A stretch of DNA of 6,517 bases from an uncultured beta proteobacterium. Lineage in GTDB: Bacteria; Pseudomonadota; Gammaproteobacteria; Burkholderiales; Burkholderiaceae_B. Where the stretch lies: assembly GCA_903924715.1 (NCBI GenBank), contig CAIYCP010000676.1, positions 1-6,517 of the forward strand, in the 5' to 3' direction. The translations under genes and the position numbers were made by a program. Positions 1 to 6,445 of this stretch are shown one piece after another. The notes beneath the pieces were generated by a model, which was given only the letters and a program-made list of their open reading frames with translations, was not told the origin of the DNA and made no database searches. Positions within the stretch are counted from its first letter, which is position 1. Each line of letters opens with the position of its first letter.

Positions 1-363
1 ACAAACTCGCGTATTGAAGATCTGCGTGCTGCTGCAGTCGTTGCCCGCGGCCGTCGCGTGGCCAGCAACGTTCGTCAGGCCTTAGTCGTAGCCGGTTCAG
101 GTTTAGTCAAAGCGCAGGCCGAGCGCGAAGGGCTCGACAAAATTTTTATCGAAGCAGGCTTTGAATGGCGCGAGCCCGGCTGTTCGATGTGTTTGGCCAT
201 GAATGCCGATCGCATTGAACCCGGCGAGCGTTGTGCCTCGACCTCGAACCGCAACTTTGAAGGACGCCAAGGGCAGGGTGGTCGCACCCATCTTGTGAGT
301 CCGGCAATGGCGGCAGCCGCCGCTGTTTCTGGTCATTTCGTTGACGTACGTAACCTCCGGTAA
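1..363 (+). CDS. leuC: 3-isopropylmalate dehydratase large subunit, C-terminal part (partial at left edge)
   Basis: The large subunit of isopropylmalate isomerase interconverts 2- and 3-isopropylmalate through 2-isopropylmaleate in leucine synthesis. It is a cytoplasmic [4Fe-4S] enzyme of the aconitase family that works with LeuD. The window opens in frame at TNSRIEDLR, the text that follows the first cluster cysteine in this family, so that cysteine should be the codon just left of base 1. The other two cluster ligands are visible as PGCSMC (window residues 61 and 64, codons 181-183 and 190-192). The end GRQGQGGRTHLVSPAMAAAAA followed by GHFVDVR is also typical. About 120 residues are present, roughly the last quarter of a usual ~466-residue protein. 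The frame is intact to the TAA at 361-363, and leuD starts 5 bases later. A GTG at 58 lies inside the gene and is not a start. Confidence 0.97.
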   Translation, partial: TNSRIEDLRAAAVVARGRRVASNVRQALVVAGSGLVKAQAEREGLDKIFIEAGFEWREPGCSMCLAMNADRIEPGERCASTSNRNFEGRQGQGGRTHLVSPAMAAAAAVSGHFVDVRNLR

Positions 364-368
364 AAAAA

Positions 369-1025
369 ATGGATTCTTTCACCATACATCAAGGATTGGT
401 CGCCCCGCTCGATCGCGAAAACGTCGATACCGATTTGATCATTCCTAAGCAGTTTCTGAAATCAATTAAGCGCACGGGGTTCGGCCCCAACTTGTTTGAC
501 GAGGTCCGTTATTTAGATCACGGCGAACCTGGCATGGATAACTCGAAACGTCCACTGAACCCCGAGTTCATTTTGAATCACTCTCGGTATCAAGGCGCCT
601 CAATTTTATTGGGCCGTAAAAACTTTGGTTGTGGTTCGAGTCGTGAGCATGCGCCGTGGGCCTTGGCGCAATACGGCTTTCGTGCAGTGATCGCACCATC
701 GTTTGCTGATATCTTTTTTAATAACAGCTACAAGACGGGCTTTTTACCAATCGTGCTGTCTGAGCTTCAGATCTCGCGTTTGTTTGATGAGGTGCGTGGC
801 TTTGTGGGCTACAAACTCACCATCGATCTCGAAAAGCAAATTGTGATTGCCCCTGACGGACGAACGATGGATTTTGAGATCACGGCACATCGCAAATATT
901 GCATGGTCAATGGCTTGGATGAAATCGGTTTGACGTTGCGTCAGGCCGACAAGATTCGAACCTATGAAGCCGAGCGACTGGCCCGTCATCCCTGGTTAGA
1001 TGTTCAACCAATCGGCACACGTTAA
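369..1025 (+). CDS. leuD: 3-isopropylmalate dehydratase small subunit
   Basis: The small subunit of the isomerase pairs with LeuC in the cytoplasm to form the active enzyme. The protein has 218 residues, slightly longer than the E. coli form (about 201), which I recall as usual for Burkholderiales. Visible family marks are VDTDLIIPKQFLK (residues 19-31), the swivelling-domain signature NFGCGSSREHAPWAL (85-99) and ADIFFNNSYKTGFLPI (113-128). The ATG fits family N-termini. No Shine-Dalgarno sequence precedes it; instead an 8-A tract joins the leuC stop to the ATG, so translation is probably coupled to leuC. No small gene sits between leuC and leuD; from memory some Burkholderia genomes carry an entericidin-like gene there. 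A terminator-like hairpin follows 14 bases after the stop. Confidence 0.97.
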   Translation: MDSFTIHQGLVAPLDRENVDTDLIIPKQFLKSIKRTGFGPNLFDEVRYLDHGEPGMDNSKRPLNPEFILNHSRYQGASILLGRKNFGCGSSREHAPWALAQYGFRAVIAPSFADIFFNNSYKTGFLPIVLSELQISRLFDEVRGFVGYKLTIDLEKQIVIAPDGRTMDFEITAHRKYCMVNGLDEIGLTLRQADKIRTYEAERLARHPWLDVQPIGTR

Positions 1026-1039
1026 TTTATCTAGATGTC

Positions 1040-1066
1040 GGGCCGGTTTACCGGCCCATTATTTTT
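1040..1066 (+). terminator. Rho-independent-terminator-like hairpin between leuD and leuB
   Basis: A perfect 7-bp all-G/C stem (GGGCCGG at 1040-1046, CCGGCCC at 1051-1057) encloses a TTTA loop. It is followed by ATTATTTTT (1058-1066), a U-rich run on the RNA. This is the standard layout of an intrinsic terminator. It lies 14 bases after the leuD stop and ends 13 bases before the leuB ATG at 1080. I see no convincing promoter between it and leuB. It may therefore be a leaky terminator or attenuator that lowers leuB expression relative to leuCD, or an RNA structure that protects the leuCD message from 3' decay. Its function is inferred; the structure is seen directly. Confidence 0.75.
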
Positions 1067-1070
1067 GGAC

Positions 1071-1074
1071 GAGG
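1071..1074 (+). promoter_or_regulatory. Ribosome binding site of leuB (decides start)
   Basis: GAGG at 1071-1074 lies 5 bases before the ATG at 1080. It supports that start over the in-frame ATG at 1035, which has no such site and would put the terminator-like hairpin inside the coding region. Confidence 0.7.
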
Positions 1075-1079
1075 GCAAC

Positions 1080-2156
1080 ATGACGCAAAAAATTGCAGTA
1101 TTACCAGGCGATGGAATCGGCGCAGAGATTATCGAGCAAGCCGTTCGAGTTCTGAAGTCGTTGAATCTACCTTTAGAAATTGAGCATGCTCCCGTTGGTG
1201 GTACTGCGTATGACCTACACGGGCATCCCTTACCACCTGCGACTTTGAAGCTTGCTCAAGAATCGAATGCAGTGCTATTTGGTGCAGTCGGTGACTGGAA
1301 ATACGACAAGCTGCCACGCGAGCATCGCCCCGAGCAAGCCATCTTAGGTTTACGTAAGGCACTTGGCTTATTCGCGAATTTTCGCCCAGCAATTTTGTAT
1401 CCAGAACTGGCCAATGCCTCCTCACTTAAACCTGAAGTGGTGTCTGGTTTAGATATTTTGATTCTGCGTGAATTAACCGGAGACATTTACTTCGGTTCAC
1501 CCCGCGGTGTCCGTCAAGCTCCAGACGGCCCGTTTGCCGGTTCGCGCGAAGGCTTTGACACGATGCGTTACGCCGAGCCCGAGATTCGTCGCATTGCGCA
1601 TCTGGGGTTCCAAGCTGCGCAAAAGCGTCAACGCCGTCTGTGCAGTGTTGACAAGGCCAACGTGCTCGAGACCTCTCAATTGTGGCGCGACATTGTGACT
1701 GAAATCGGTAAAGAATATCCAGACATCGCTTTGTCACACATGTATGTCGATAATGCTGCAATGCAGTTAGTGCGAGCCCCTCGCGATTTTGATGTGATCG
1801 TGACGGGTAATTTGTTTGGCGATATCTTGTCGGATGAAGCTTCGATGCTGACTGGCTCAATCGGTATGTTGCCTTCAGCCTCTTTAAATGCTTCAGGGCA
1901 AGGGCTGTATGAGCCTAGTCATGGCTCAGCGCCTGACATCGCAGGTAAAGGCGTTGCAAACCCCTTGGCCACCATTTTGTCAGCGGCCATGATGTTGCGT
2001 TATTCACTGAATCAACCGGCTCAGGCAGACCGAATTGAACAAGCTGTGCGTAAAGTGCTGCAACAAGGTTTACGTACTGCCGATATTTTTGAAGCAGGCA
2101 TGACAAAAGTTGGCACCTCAGCAATGGGTGATGCTGTGTTAAAGGCCTTGGCTTGA
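1080..2156 (+). CDS. leuB: 3-isopropylmalate dehydrogenase
   Basis: LeuB oxidatively decarboxylates 3-isopropylmalate with NAD+ and Mg2+/Mn2+ to 2-oxoisocaproate, the third step specific to leucine synthesis. From the ATG at 1080 it has 358 residues, close to the usual 355-365. It begins MTQKIAVLPGDGIG. Substrate-binding arginines lie in LGLRKALGLFANFRPA (R92, R102) and RELTGDIYFG (R130, with Y137). The catalytic lysine is in SVDKANV (K192). Metal-binding aspartates are in VDNAAMQLV (D224) and NLFGDILSDEASM (D248, D252). The NAD-binding segment YEPSHGSAPDIAGKGVANP is complete. The frame can be extended to an ATG at 1035 (373 residues), but the extra 15 residues are encoded by the hairpin region and resemble nothing in the family. 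It lies 54 bases after leuD and is probably co-transcribed by read-through. Confidence 0.97.
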   Translation: MTQKIAVLPGDGIGAEIIEQAVRVLKSLNLPLEIEHAPVGGTAYDLHGHPLPPATLKLAQESNAVLFGAVGDWKYDKLPREHRPEQAILGLRKALGLFANFRPAILYPELANASSLKPEVVSGLDILILRELTGDIYFGSPRGVRQAPDGPFAGSREGFDTMRYAEPEIRRIAHLGFQAAQKRQRRLCSVDKANVLETSQLWRDIVTEIGKEYPDIALSHMYVDNAAMQLVRAPRDFDVIVTGNLFGDILSDEASMLTGSIGMLPSASLNASGQGLYEPSHGSAPDIAGKGVANPLATILSAAMMLRYSLNQPAQADRIEQAVRKVLQQGLRTADIFEAGMTKVGTSAMGDAVLKALA

Positions 2157-2180
2157 AGCAGACTTAACCGATAGGCTTGG

Positions 2181-2189
2181 TGTTAAAAT
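2181..2189 (+). promoter_or_regulatory. Candidate extended -10 promoter of asd
   Basis: TGTTAAAAT at 2181-2189 matches the extended -10 pattern TGn-TATAAT with one mismatch in the hexamer. It lies in the 75-base leuB-asd gap, about 43 bases before the asd ATG. No good -35 hexamer is seen 16-18 bases upstream, which is tolerable for extended -10 promoters. The stretch downstream is rich in A and T. There is no terminator-like hairpin after leuB, so asd could also be read from upstream. Confidence 0.4.
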
Positions 2190-2231
2190 TTTCATAAGTG
2201 CAAGTATTTAAACGATTTTTGGTTTTTTGAG

Positions 2232-3359
2232 ATGAAACAATCCGTAGGTTTGGTGGGCTGGCGTGGCATGGTGGGCTCGGTGCTCATGCAACGCATGCGT
2301 GATGAGGGTGATTTTTCTCTAATCGACCCTGTCTTTTTCTCGACCAGTAATGCAGGTGGGCAGTCGCCTGATTGGGCGGGCGCAACGCCGTTGCAAAACG
2401 CGTTTGATATTGAAACGCTTAAAAAACTACCCATTATCGTGACTGCGCAGGGCGGCGACTATACCTCTGAGGTCTATCCCAAACTTCGGGCGGCTGGCTG
2501 GGGAGGGATGTGGATTGATGCTGCAAGCACTTTGCGCATGAAAGACCACGCCATTATTGTGCTCGATCCCGTCAATCGGGGTGTGGTTGATGCTGCGCTT
2601 AAACGCGGTGTTAAAGATTTTATAGGTGGCAACTGCACGGTGAGTTGCATGATGATGGGCCTGGCGGGTCTGTTCAAGCAGGATCTGATTGAATGGATGA
2701 CCACGATGACCTATCAGGCCGCCTCAGGCGGTGGTGCGCAGCACATGCGTGAATTATTGACTCAGTTTGGTTTAATCCATGCTGAGGTCAAGGCAAAGCT
2801 AAGTGATCCTGCCTCTGCCATTCTTGATATTGATCGTTCGGTCTTGGCTTTGCAGCAAAGCGGGCAATTGCCGACCGAACAGTTTGGTGTGCCGCTGGCC
2901 GGAAACCTGATTCCTTGGATCGATAAAGATCTAGGTAACGGAATGTCCCGCGAAGAGTGGAAAGGCGAAGCTGAAACAAACAAAATCTTAGGGCGCGGTG
3001 AGAGTTTTGGCTCAACACCGATCCCAATTGACGGGTTGTGTGTGCGCGTCGGAGCCATGCGCTGCCATAGTCAGGCCTTAACCATTAAACTCAAGCGTGA
3101 TATTCCACTTGATGAGATTGCCGATATATTGACAGCCGGTACAGCTTGGGCGAAAGTCATTCCAAATACAAAAGAAGCGACACTTAAGGGATTGTCACCG
3201 GTTGCGGTAACGGGTACGCTAGACATCCCAGTTGGACGGATGCGTAAATTATCGATGGGTTCGGATTACCTCGGTGCTTTTACCGTTGGAGATCAGTTAC
3301 TTTGGGGTGCGGCTGAGCCGTTGCGCAGAATGCTGCGTATAGCGCTTGGCGAACTGTAA
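2232..3359 (+). CDS. asd: Aspartate-semialdehyde dehydrogenase
   Basis: Asd reduces 4-aspartyl phosphate with NADPH to aspartate 4-semialdehyde, the branch point to lysine/diaminopimelate, threonine and methionine; it is usually essential because of cell-wall diaminopimelate. It has 375 residues against about 367 in E. coli and belongs to the Gram-negative subfamily. The N-terminal nucleotide-binding segment is VGLVGWRGMVGSVL (residues 5-18). The catalytic cysteine is C135 in GGNCTVSC, with Q162 in TYQAASGGGAQHMREL, R272 and the acid/base H279 in RVGAMRCHSQALTIKL. All key residues are present. The ATG at 2232 fits the family, but the sequence before it is T-rich with no clear Shine-Dalgarno. 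The fimV-like gene follows 17 bases after the stop and may share its transcript. Confidence 0.97.
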   Translation: MKQSVGLVGWRGMVGSVLMQRMRDEGDFSLIDPVFFSTSNAGGQSPDWAGATPLQNAFDIETLKKLPIIVTAQGGDYTSEVYPKLRAAGWGGMWIDAASTLRMKDHAIIVLDPVNRGVVDAALKRGVKDFIGGNCTVSCMMMGLAGLFKQDLIEWMTTMTYQAASGGGAQHMRELLTQFGLIHAEVKAKLSDPASAILDIDRSVLALQQSGQLPTEQFGVPLAGNLIPWIDKDLGNGMSREEWKGEAETNKILGRGESFGSTPIPIDGLCVRVGAMRCHSQALTIKLKRDIPLDEIADILTAGTAWAKVIPNTKEATLKGLSPVAVTGTLDIPVGRMRKLSMGSDYLGAFTVGDQLLWGAAEPLRRMLRIALGEL

Positions 3360-3365
3360 GTTAAC

Positions 3366-3369
3366 GAGG
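3366..3369 (+). promoter_or_regulatory. Ribosome binding site of the fimV-like gene (decides start)
   Basis: GAGG at 3366-3369 is 7 bases before the ATG at 3377, a normal distance. The upstream in-frame GTG at 3371 would be only 1 base away and is unlikely. A later in-frame ATG at 3407 remains possible but has only a weak CAGG before it. Confidence 0.6.
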
Positions 3370-3376
3370 TGTGGCG

Positions 3377-4819
3377 ATGCGTAATGAATTCTTTGCAGGT
3401 TTCCGGATGTCGAAAACCGTAGGTTTGGTGTTCGGATGTTCGCTCGTCCTCACCTCGCAAGCATTTGCGATGCAGGCTGGACACGGTCGCGTCGACTCAG
3501 CGCCGGGTGCTGCGTTGCAGATGTCAATTCCCTTAAATGGTTTAACCGAGTCAGATCTCACTAACTTACAAGTGAAACCGGCTTCAGCAGAGGATTGGGC
3601 AAAAGCAGGGCTGACCCCGCCCGTTGGCTTGGCGTCGCTCTCCGTTGCAATCGAGCCCGGTTTTTCGCAAGACTCCCGCATGCTGGTTTTGCGCTCAACA
3701 CAAGTTGTTGACCGTGAGGTGATCGATGTACTGCTTGATGTATCTTCTGCGACGGGTGCAACAAAAATTCAATCGAGTTTTCTGGTGCTCACCAAGGCGA
3801 ATATGCCTTTGAGTGGGGGCACGGTTACAGTAAAAAATGGAGACACGCTTATTGGGATCGCATTGAACAATGCGGTTTCAGGTGCGGATATGTATCAAAT
3901 GCTGTGGGCGCTTTACCAAGCTAATCCGCAGGCGTTTTATTCAAACAATATGAATTTATTGCGTGTGGGTAGCACGCTGCAGATACCAGATGCTGATGCT
4001 GTGCGTGCAATTGATTCAAAGTTAGCACGTAGCATGCATCAGAAGCATCTCAATGACTTCAAAACAATGAGAGGTGCGAGCACCACCACTCGCGCTCCAC
4101 AAACTGTCGCAAGCCCCGCTGGCGCATCGCAATCGAGCAAGGTCTCGACCGCTGCTCCGGCACCCACTCCTGCCGCCGGTGACCGTGTCAAATTAACTTC
4201 GACAAACCCGACTGATCAGCGTGCAGACGCCCGCACCTCTGCCTCAAAAGAGATTGCAGATATTCAAGCGCGCGTAGATAGCTTGCAGCAAAATGTTCAA
4301 CAGTTAAAAGAAGCGGTTGGCCAAGCGCCAACGTCGACGCGGCTTGACAATTTGCAGCAAAATGTTCAACAGCTAAAAGAAGCCGTGAGTCAAGCGCCAA
4401 CGGCGGCGCGTGTTGAGAGCCTGCAGCAGAACGTTCAGCAGCTCAAAGATGCATTGAAGCAAACGCCAACGACCGCGCGTGTTGATAGCTTGCAGCAAAA
4501 TGTTGACCAGTTAAAAGAAGCGATGAATCAATCTGCTGCTGCTAAGGCTGCAGAGGCAGCTGAGGACGGGATTGGCGGCATGCTGAATAAAGCATGGACG
4601 GTCGTGAGCAACCACGTTCAAGCGATTTTGATTGGTGTTCTGGCAATCGGCGGCTTACTGGTCGCTTGGCTTTTAATACGTACAGGTGCGCGTCGCAGTA
4701 AAGGACGTGCGAGCAAAGAAGCCGCCAAGGCTGGTGTTGACGAACAGCTCAAGGATATTGATCTCAACTTAAGCGCAGGTGCTGCCGGCAAAGCCAAACC
4801 TGCAACAAAAACGGCTTGA
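3377..4819 (+). CDS. fimV: FimV-like LysM-domain inner-membrane protein with coiled-coil repeats
   Basis: FimV proteins are inner-membrane, peptidoglycan-binding polarity factors linked to type IV pilus assembly and twitching. In the 480-residue form seen here, a signal peptide (about 1-31, ending AFA) is followed by a FimV-type N-terminal region (e.g. IPLNGLTESDL, ASAEDWAKAGL, about 35-140). A LysM domain covers about 149-204 (VKNGDTLIGIA to RVGSTLQIP, with the FimV-typical LYQANPQAF). A Thr/Ser/Ala/Pro-rich linker follows, then four 23-residue coiled-coil repeats (299-390), one membrane helix (about 414-434) and a basic 46-residue tail ending in QLKDIDLNLSAGA. The long acidic region and C-terminal TPR domain of classical FimV (about 900 residues in Pseudomonas) are absent, yet the frame is open and normal. 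Position between asd and truA supports the call. A role in pili is inferred from the family; a short peptidoglycan-binding scaffold is an alternative. Confidence 0.82.
   Translation: MRNEFFAGFRMSKTVGLVFGCSLVLTSQAFAMQAGHGRVDSAPGAALQMSIPLNGLTESDLTNLQVKPASAEDWAKAGLTPPVGLASLSVAIEPGFSQDSRMLVLRSTQVVDREVIDVLLDVSSATGATKIQSSFLVLTKANMPLSGGTVTVKNGDTLIGIALNNAVSGADMYQMLWALYQANPQAFYSNNMNLLRVGSTLQIPDADAVRAIDSKLARSMHQKHLNDFKTMRGASTTTRAPQTVASPAGASQSSKVSTAAPAPTPAAGDRVKLTSTNPTDQRADARTSASKEIADIQARVDSLQQNVQQLKEAVGQAPTSTRLDNLQQNVQQLKEAVSQAPTAARVESLQQNVQQLKDALKQTPTTARVDSLQQNVDQLKEAMNQSAAAKAAEAAEDGIGGMLNKAWTVVSNHVQAILIGVLAIGGLLVAWLLIRTGARRSKGRASKEAAKAGVDEQLKDIDLNLSAGAAGKAKPATKTA
4271..4546 (+). repeat. Four tandem 69-bp in-frame repeats within the fimV-like gene
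   Basis: Units are 4271-4339, 4340-4408, 4409-4477 and 4478-4546, each exactly 69 bp (23 codons), so copy changes would keep the frame. The protein unit is roughly R-V-D-S-L-Q-Q-N-V-Q-Q-L-K-E-A-V-x-Q-A-P-T-x-x. Hydrophobic residues at unit positions 2, 5, 9, 12 and 16 follow a 3-4 heptad pattern, broken by the QAPT segment. Units 1 and 2 share an identical 21-base core. Unit 3 has many silent changes in the same block. Unit 4 is degenerate at its end, where QAPT becomes QSAA and runs into an Ala-rich stretch. Confidence 0.93.
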
Positions 4820-4904
4820 GCGCTGAGGCGTTGAATCAGTCTTTGTCTATGACCTTCAGTTCAAGCACGCGTGCAAAGTATGCAGTTTCGAAATGTTTGC
4901 ATGT

Positions 4905-5702
4905 ATGGCGCGCGTAGCGTTAGGAATCTCGTACGACGGTCGCCCTTGGCAGGGCTGGCAAAAGCAACCGCATAGACAAACGGTTCAAGACACCTTAGAG
5001 CAGGCGCTGGCAAGCTTCGCCGCTACAACAGTTGAGACAACCTGCGCCGGACGTACCGACACAGGCGTGCATGCCCTGGGTCAGGTGGTGCACTTTGATT
5101 GTGACAGTGTGCGTACTGAAGAGTCGTGGGTCAGGGGGGTGAATGCCCATTTGCCAGACACGATCTCAGTGCAATGGGCTCAGTATGTAAAGGATGATTT
5201 CCATGCACGCTTCTCGGCGGCTGCACGCGCGTATACCTATGTGCTTTTAAATAGTCGGGTGCGTCAACCTCTTTGGGCAGGGCGTGCAGGTTGGGTATTT
5301 CAACCGCTTGATGTTCAAGCCATCAAGCAGGCGGCGCAATGTTTGCTAGGCGAACATGATTTCAGTAGCTTTCGTTCTTCGCAGTGCCAAGCCAAATCGC
5401 CCGTGCGTACCATCACAGAATTGAGCGTTCTACAAAAAGATCATTTGATCTTTGTTTCTTTACACGGCAACGCTTTTTTGCATCACATGGTGCGCAATAT
5501 CGTCGGTGCATTAGTGCAGATCGGACAGGGTAGGCAAGCCCCCGAGTTTATGGCTGAATTATTGGCGCTAAAGGACCGAACAAAAGGTTCACCGACCTTT
5601 GCCCCAGATGGCTTGTATCTGACCGACGTCTCGTACCCAAACTTCACACTTCCCCAACGCAGACGCGTAGGCTTGGGTTTATTTGAACTCGGACTAGAAT
5701 AG
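4905..5702 (+). CDS. truA: tRNA pseudouridine(38-40) synthase
   Basis: TruA isomerises uridines 38, 39 and 40 in the anticodon arm of many tRNAs. It is cytoplasmic and acts as a homodimer. From the ATG at 4905 there are 265 residues (E. coli about 270), starting MARVALGISYDGRPWQGWQ, which matches family N-termini. The catalytic aspartate is in CAGRTDTGVHALGQVVHF (D52, codon 5058-5060). Other conserved blocks are FHARFSAAARAYTYVL, the CLLGEHDFSSFR segment and HHMVRNIVGALVQIG. An in-frame ATG at 4893 would add MFAC; neither start has a clear Shine-Dalgarno, so 4905 was chosen by family fit. The 85-base gap after the fimV-like gene holds a 10-base palindrome (4865-4874) but no convincing promoter or terminator. 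Confidence 0.95.
   Translation: MARVALGISYDGRPWQGWQKQPHRQTVQDTLEQALASFAATTVETTCAGRTDTGVHALGQVVHFDCDSVRTEESWVRGVNAHLPDTISVQWAQYVKDDFHARFSAAARAYTYVLLNSRVRQPLWAGRAGWVFQPLDVQAIKQAAQCLLGEHDFSSFRSSQCQAKSPVRTITELSVLQKDHLIFVSLHGNAFLHHMVRNIVGALVQIGQGRQAPEFMAELLALKDRTKGSPTFAPDGLYLTDVSYPNFTLPQRRRVGLGLFELGLE
5673..5700 (+). promoter_or_regulatory. Weak candidate promoter for trpF inside the truA 3' end
   Basis: TTGGGT (5673-5678) and TAGAAT (5695-5700) are separated by 16 bases, placing a start near 5707, about 55 bases before trpF. The -10 matches five of six consensus positions but the -35 only three. It is a tentative call, made because the 60-base truA-trpF gap has no better candidate. Confidence 0.25.
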
Positions 5703-5762
5703 CGAAACGATCGTGTCACTAAATTTTTTAGTCGATTGCACTTCTAGACATTTTTTCAAACG

Positions 5763-6428
5763 ATGATCATGCAAGCACTTCAGGTAACGCGTACTCGCAT
5801 CAAGATCTGTGGATTGACCCGCAGTGAAGATGTGCGTCAGTGCACACAACTAGGTGTCGATGCACTTGGGTTCGTGTTTTATCCGCCCAGTAAGCGTTTT
5901 GTTAGTGCGACGCATGCCGCTGACTTGTGTGCGTCTTTGCCTGCGTTTGTGAGCACCGTTGCGTTATTTGTAAATCCTGAACTGAAAGATGTGAATGAAG
6001 TCATCAAACAAATGCGACCGAGTTTGTTGCAATTTCACGGGGACGAAGACCCGGGCTTTTGTGCCTCGTTTGGCGTCCCTTTCTTGAAGGCGTTCAGGAT
6101 TGGGGCTCCAAACTTGGATACGACCGCTAAGGTCGCGATGACCTGTCAGTCGTTTTCGCAGGCCGCTGGTTGGCTGTTTGATAGTTATACCGCCGCTTTT
6201 GGTGGTAGCGGTCAATCGTTCGATTACGGGTTGCTTGCTGGGTTACAAGACGTGGGCTTCGCAGCCCGACCTTTGATTATTTCCGGAGGTTTGAACGCGC
6301 AAAATGTACAGGCCGCGATACAACGGATCACACCTTGGGCAGTTGATGTCAGTAGCGGCGTCGAAGAGCGACCAGGAATAAAGTGTGTGCAAAAGATGCA
6401 GGCCTTTGTGCGAGCCGTTCAACTGTAA
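5763..6428 (+). CDS. trpF: N-(5'-phosphoribosyl)anthranilate isomerase
   Basis: TrpF performs the Amadori rearrangement of phosphoribosylanthranilate to CdRP, the third step of tryptophan synthesis from chorismate, as a stand-alone cytoplasmic (beta/alpha)8 barrel. It has 221 residues, a little longer than the common ~200-210. The catalytic cysteine is C16 in RIKICGLTRSEDV and the catalytic aspartate D140 in WLFDSYTAAFGGSGQSFDY. FHGDE (91-95), ISGGL (173-177) and VDVSSGVEERPGIK (194-207) are the remaining signatures, including the phosphate-binding glycines. A second in-frame ATG lies at 5769; no Shine-Dalgarno favours either. In many Burkholderiales trpB follows, but here a tRNA gene with its own promoter comes next, so any trpBA lies beyond the window or elsewhere. 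Confidence 0.96.
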   Translation: MIMQALQVTRTRIKICGLTRSEDVRQCTQLGVDALGFVFYPPSKRFVSATHAADLCASLPAFVSTVALFVNPELKDVNEVIKQMRPSLLQFHGDEDPGFCASFGVPFLKAFRIGAPNLDTTAKVAMTCQSFSQAAGWLFDSYTAAFGGSGQSFDYGLLAGLQDVGFAARPLIISGGLNAQNVQAAIQRITPWAVDVSSGVEERPGIKCVQKMQAFVRAVQL

Positions 6429-6445
6429 GGCTTTAGAACTGGCTT

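Noticed and set aside
1035..1079. A 15-residue N-terminal extension of LeuB from the ATG at 1035
   Set aside because: It is encoded by the hairpin region, lacks a ribosome site and does not match LeuB N-termini, whereas the ATG at 1080 has GAGG at 1071-1074 and starts with the family text.
1426..1860. A 144-codon open frame on the minus strand inside leuB
   Set aside because: It lies wholly within a clearly functional gene, its translation shows no recognisable domain, and no promoter or ribosome site supports it. It is a by-product of the leuB codon pattern.
2762..3058. A 98-codon minus-strand open frame inside asd
   Set aside because: It overlaps conserved asd codons including part of the active-site region and has no family resemblance or initiation signal.
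4271..4546. Regular repeats considered as a CRISPR-like or non-coding array
   Set aside because: The units are contiguous without spacers, are exact multiples of three, stay in frame and encode a coherent coiled coil.
4865..4874. GCACGCGTGC, a perfect 10-base palindrome before truA, considered as an operator
   Set aside because: It does not extend beyond 10 bases, no promoter hexamers are nearby and no second copy was noticed, so chance is a sufficient explanation.
5736..5764. TTGCAC at 5736-5741 as a -35 box for trpF
   Set aside because: The matching -10 position would be AACGAT, a poor match that overlaps the trpF start codon.
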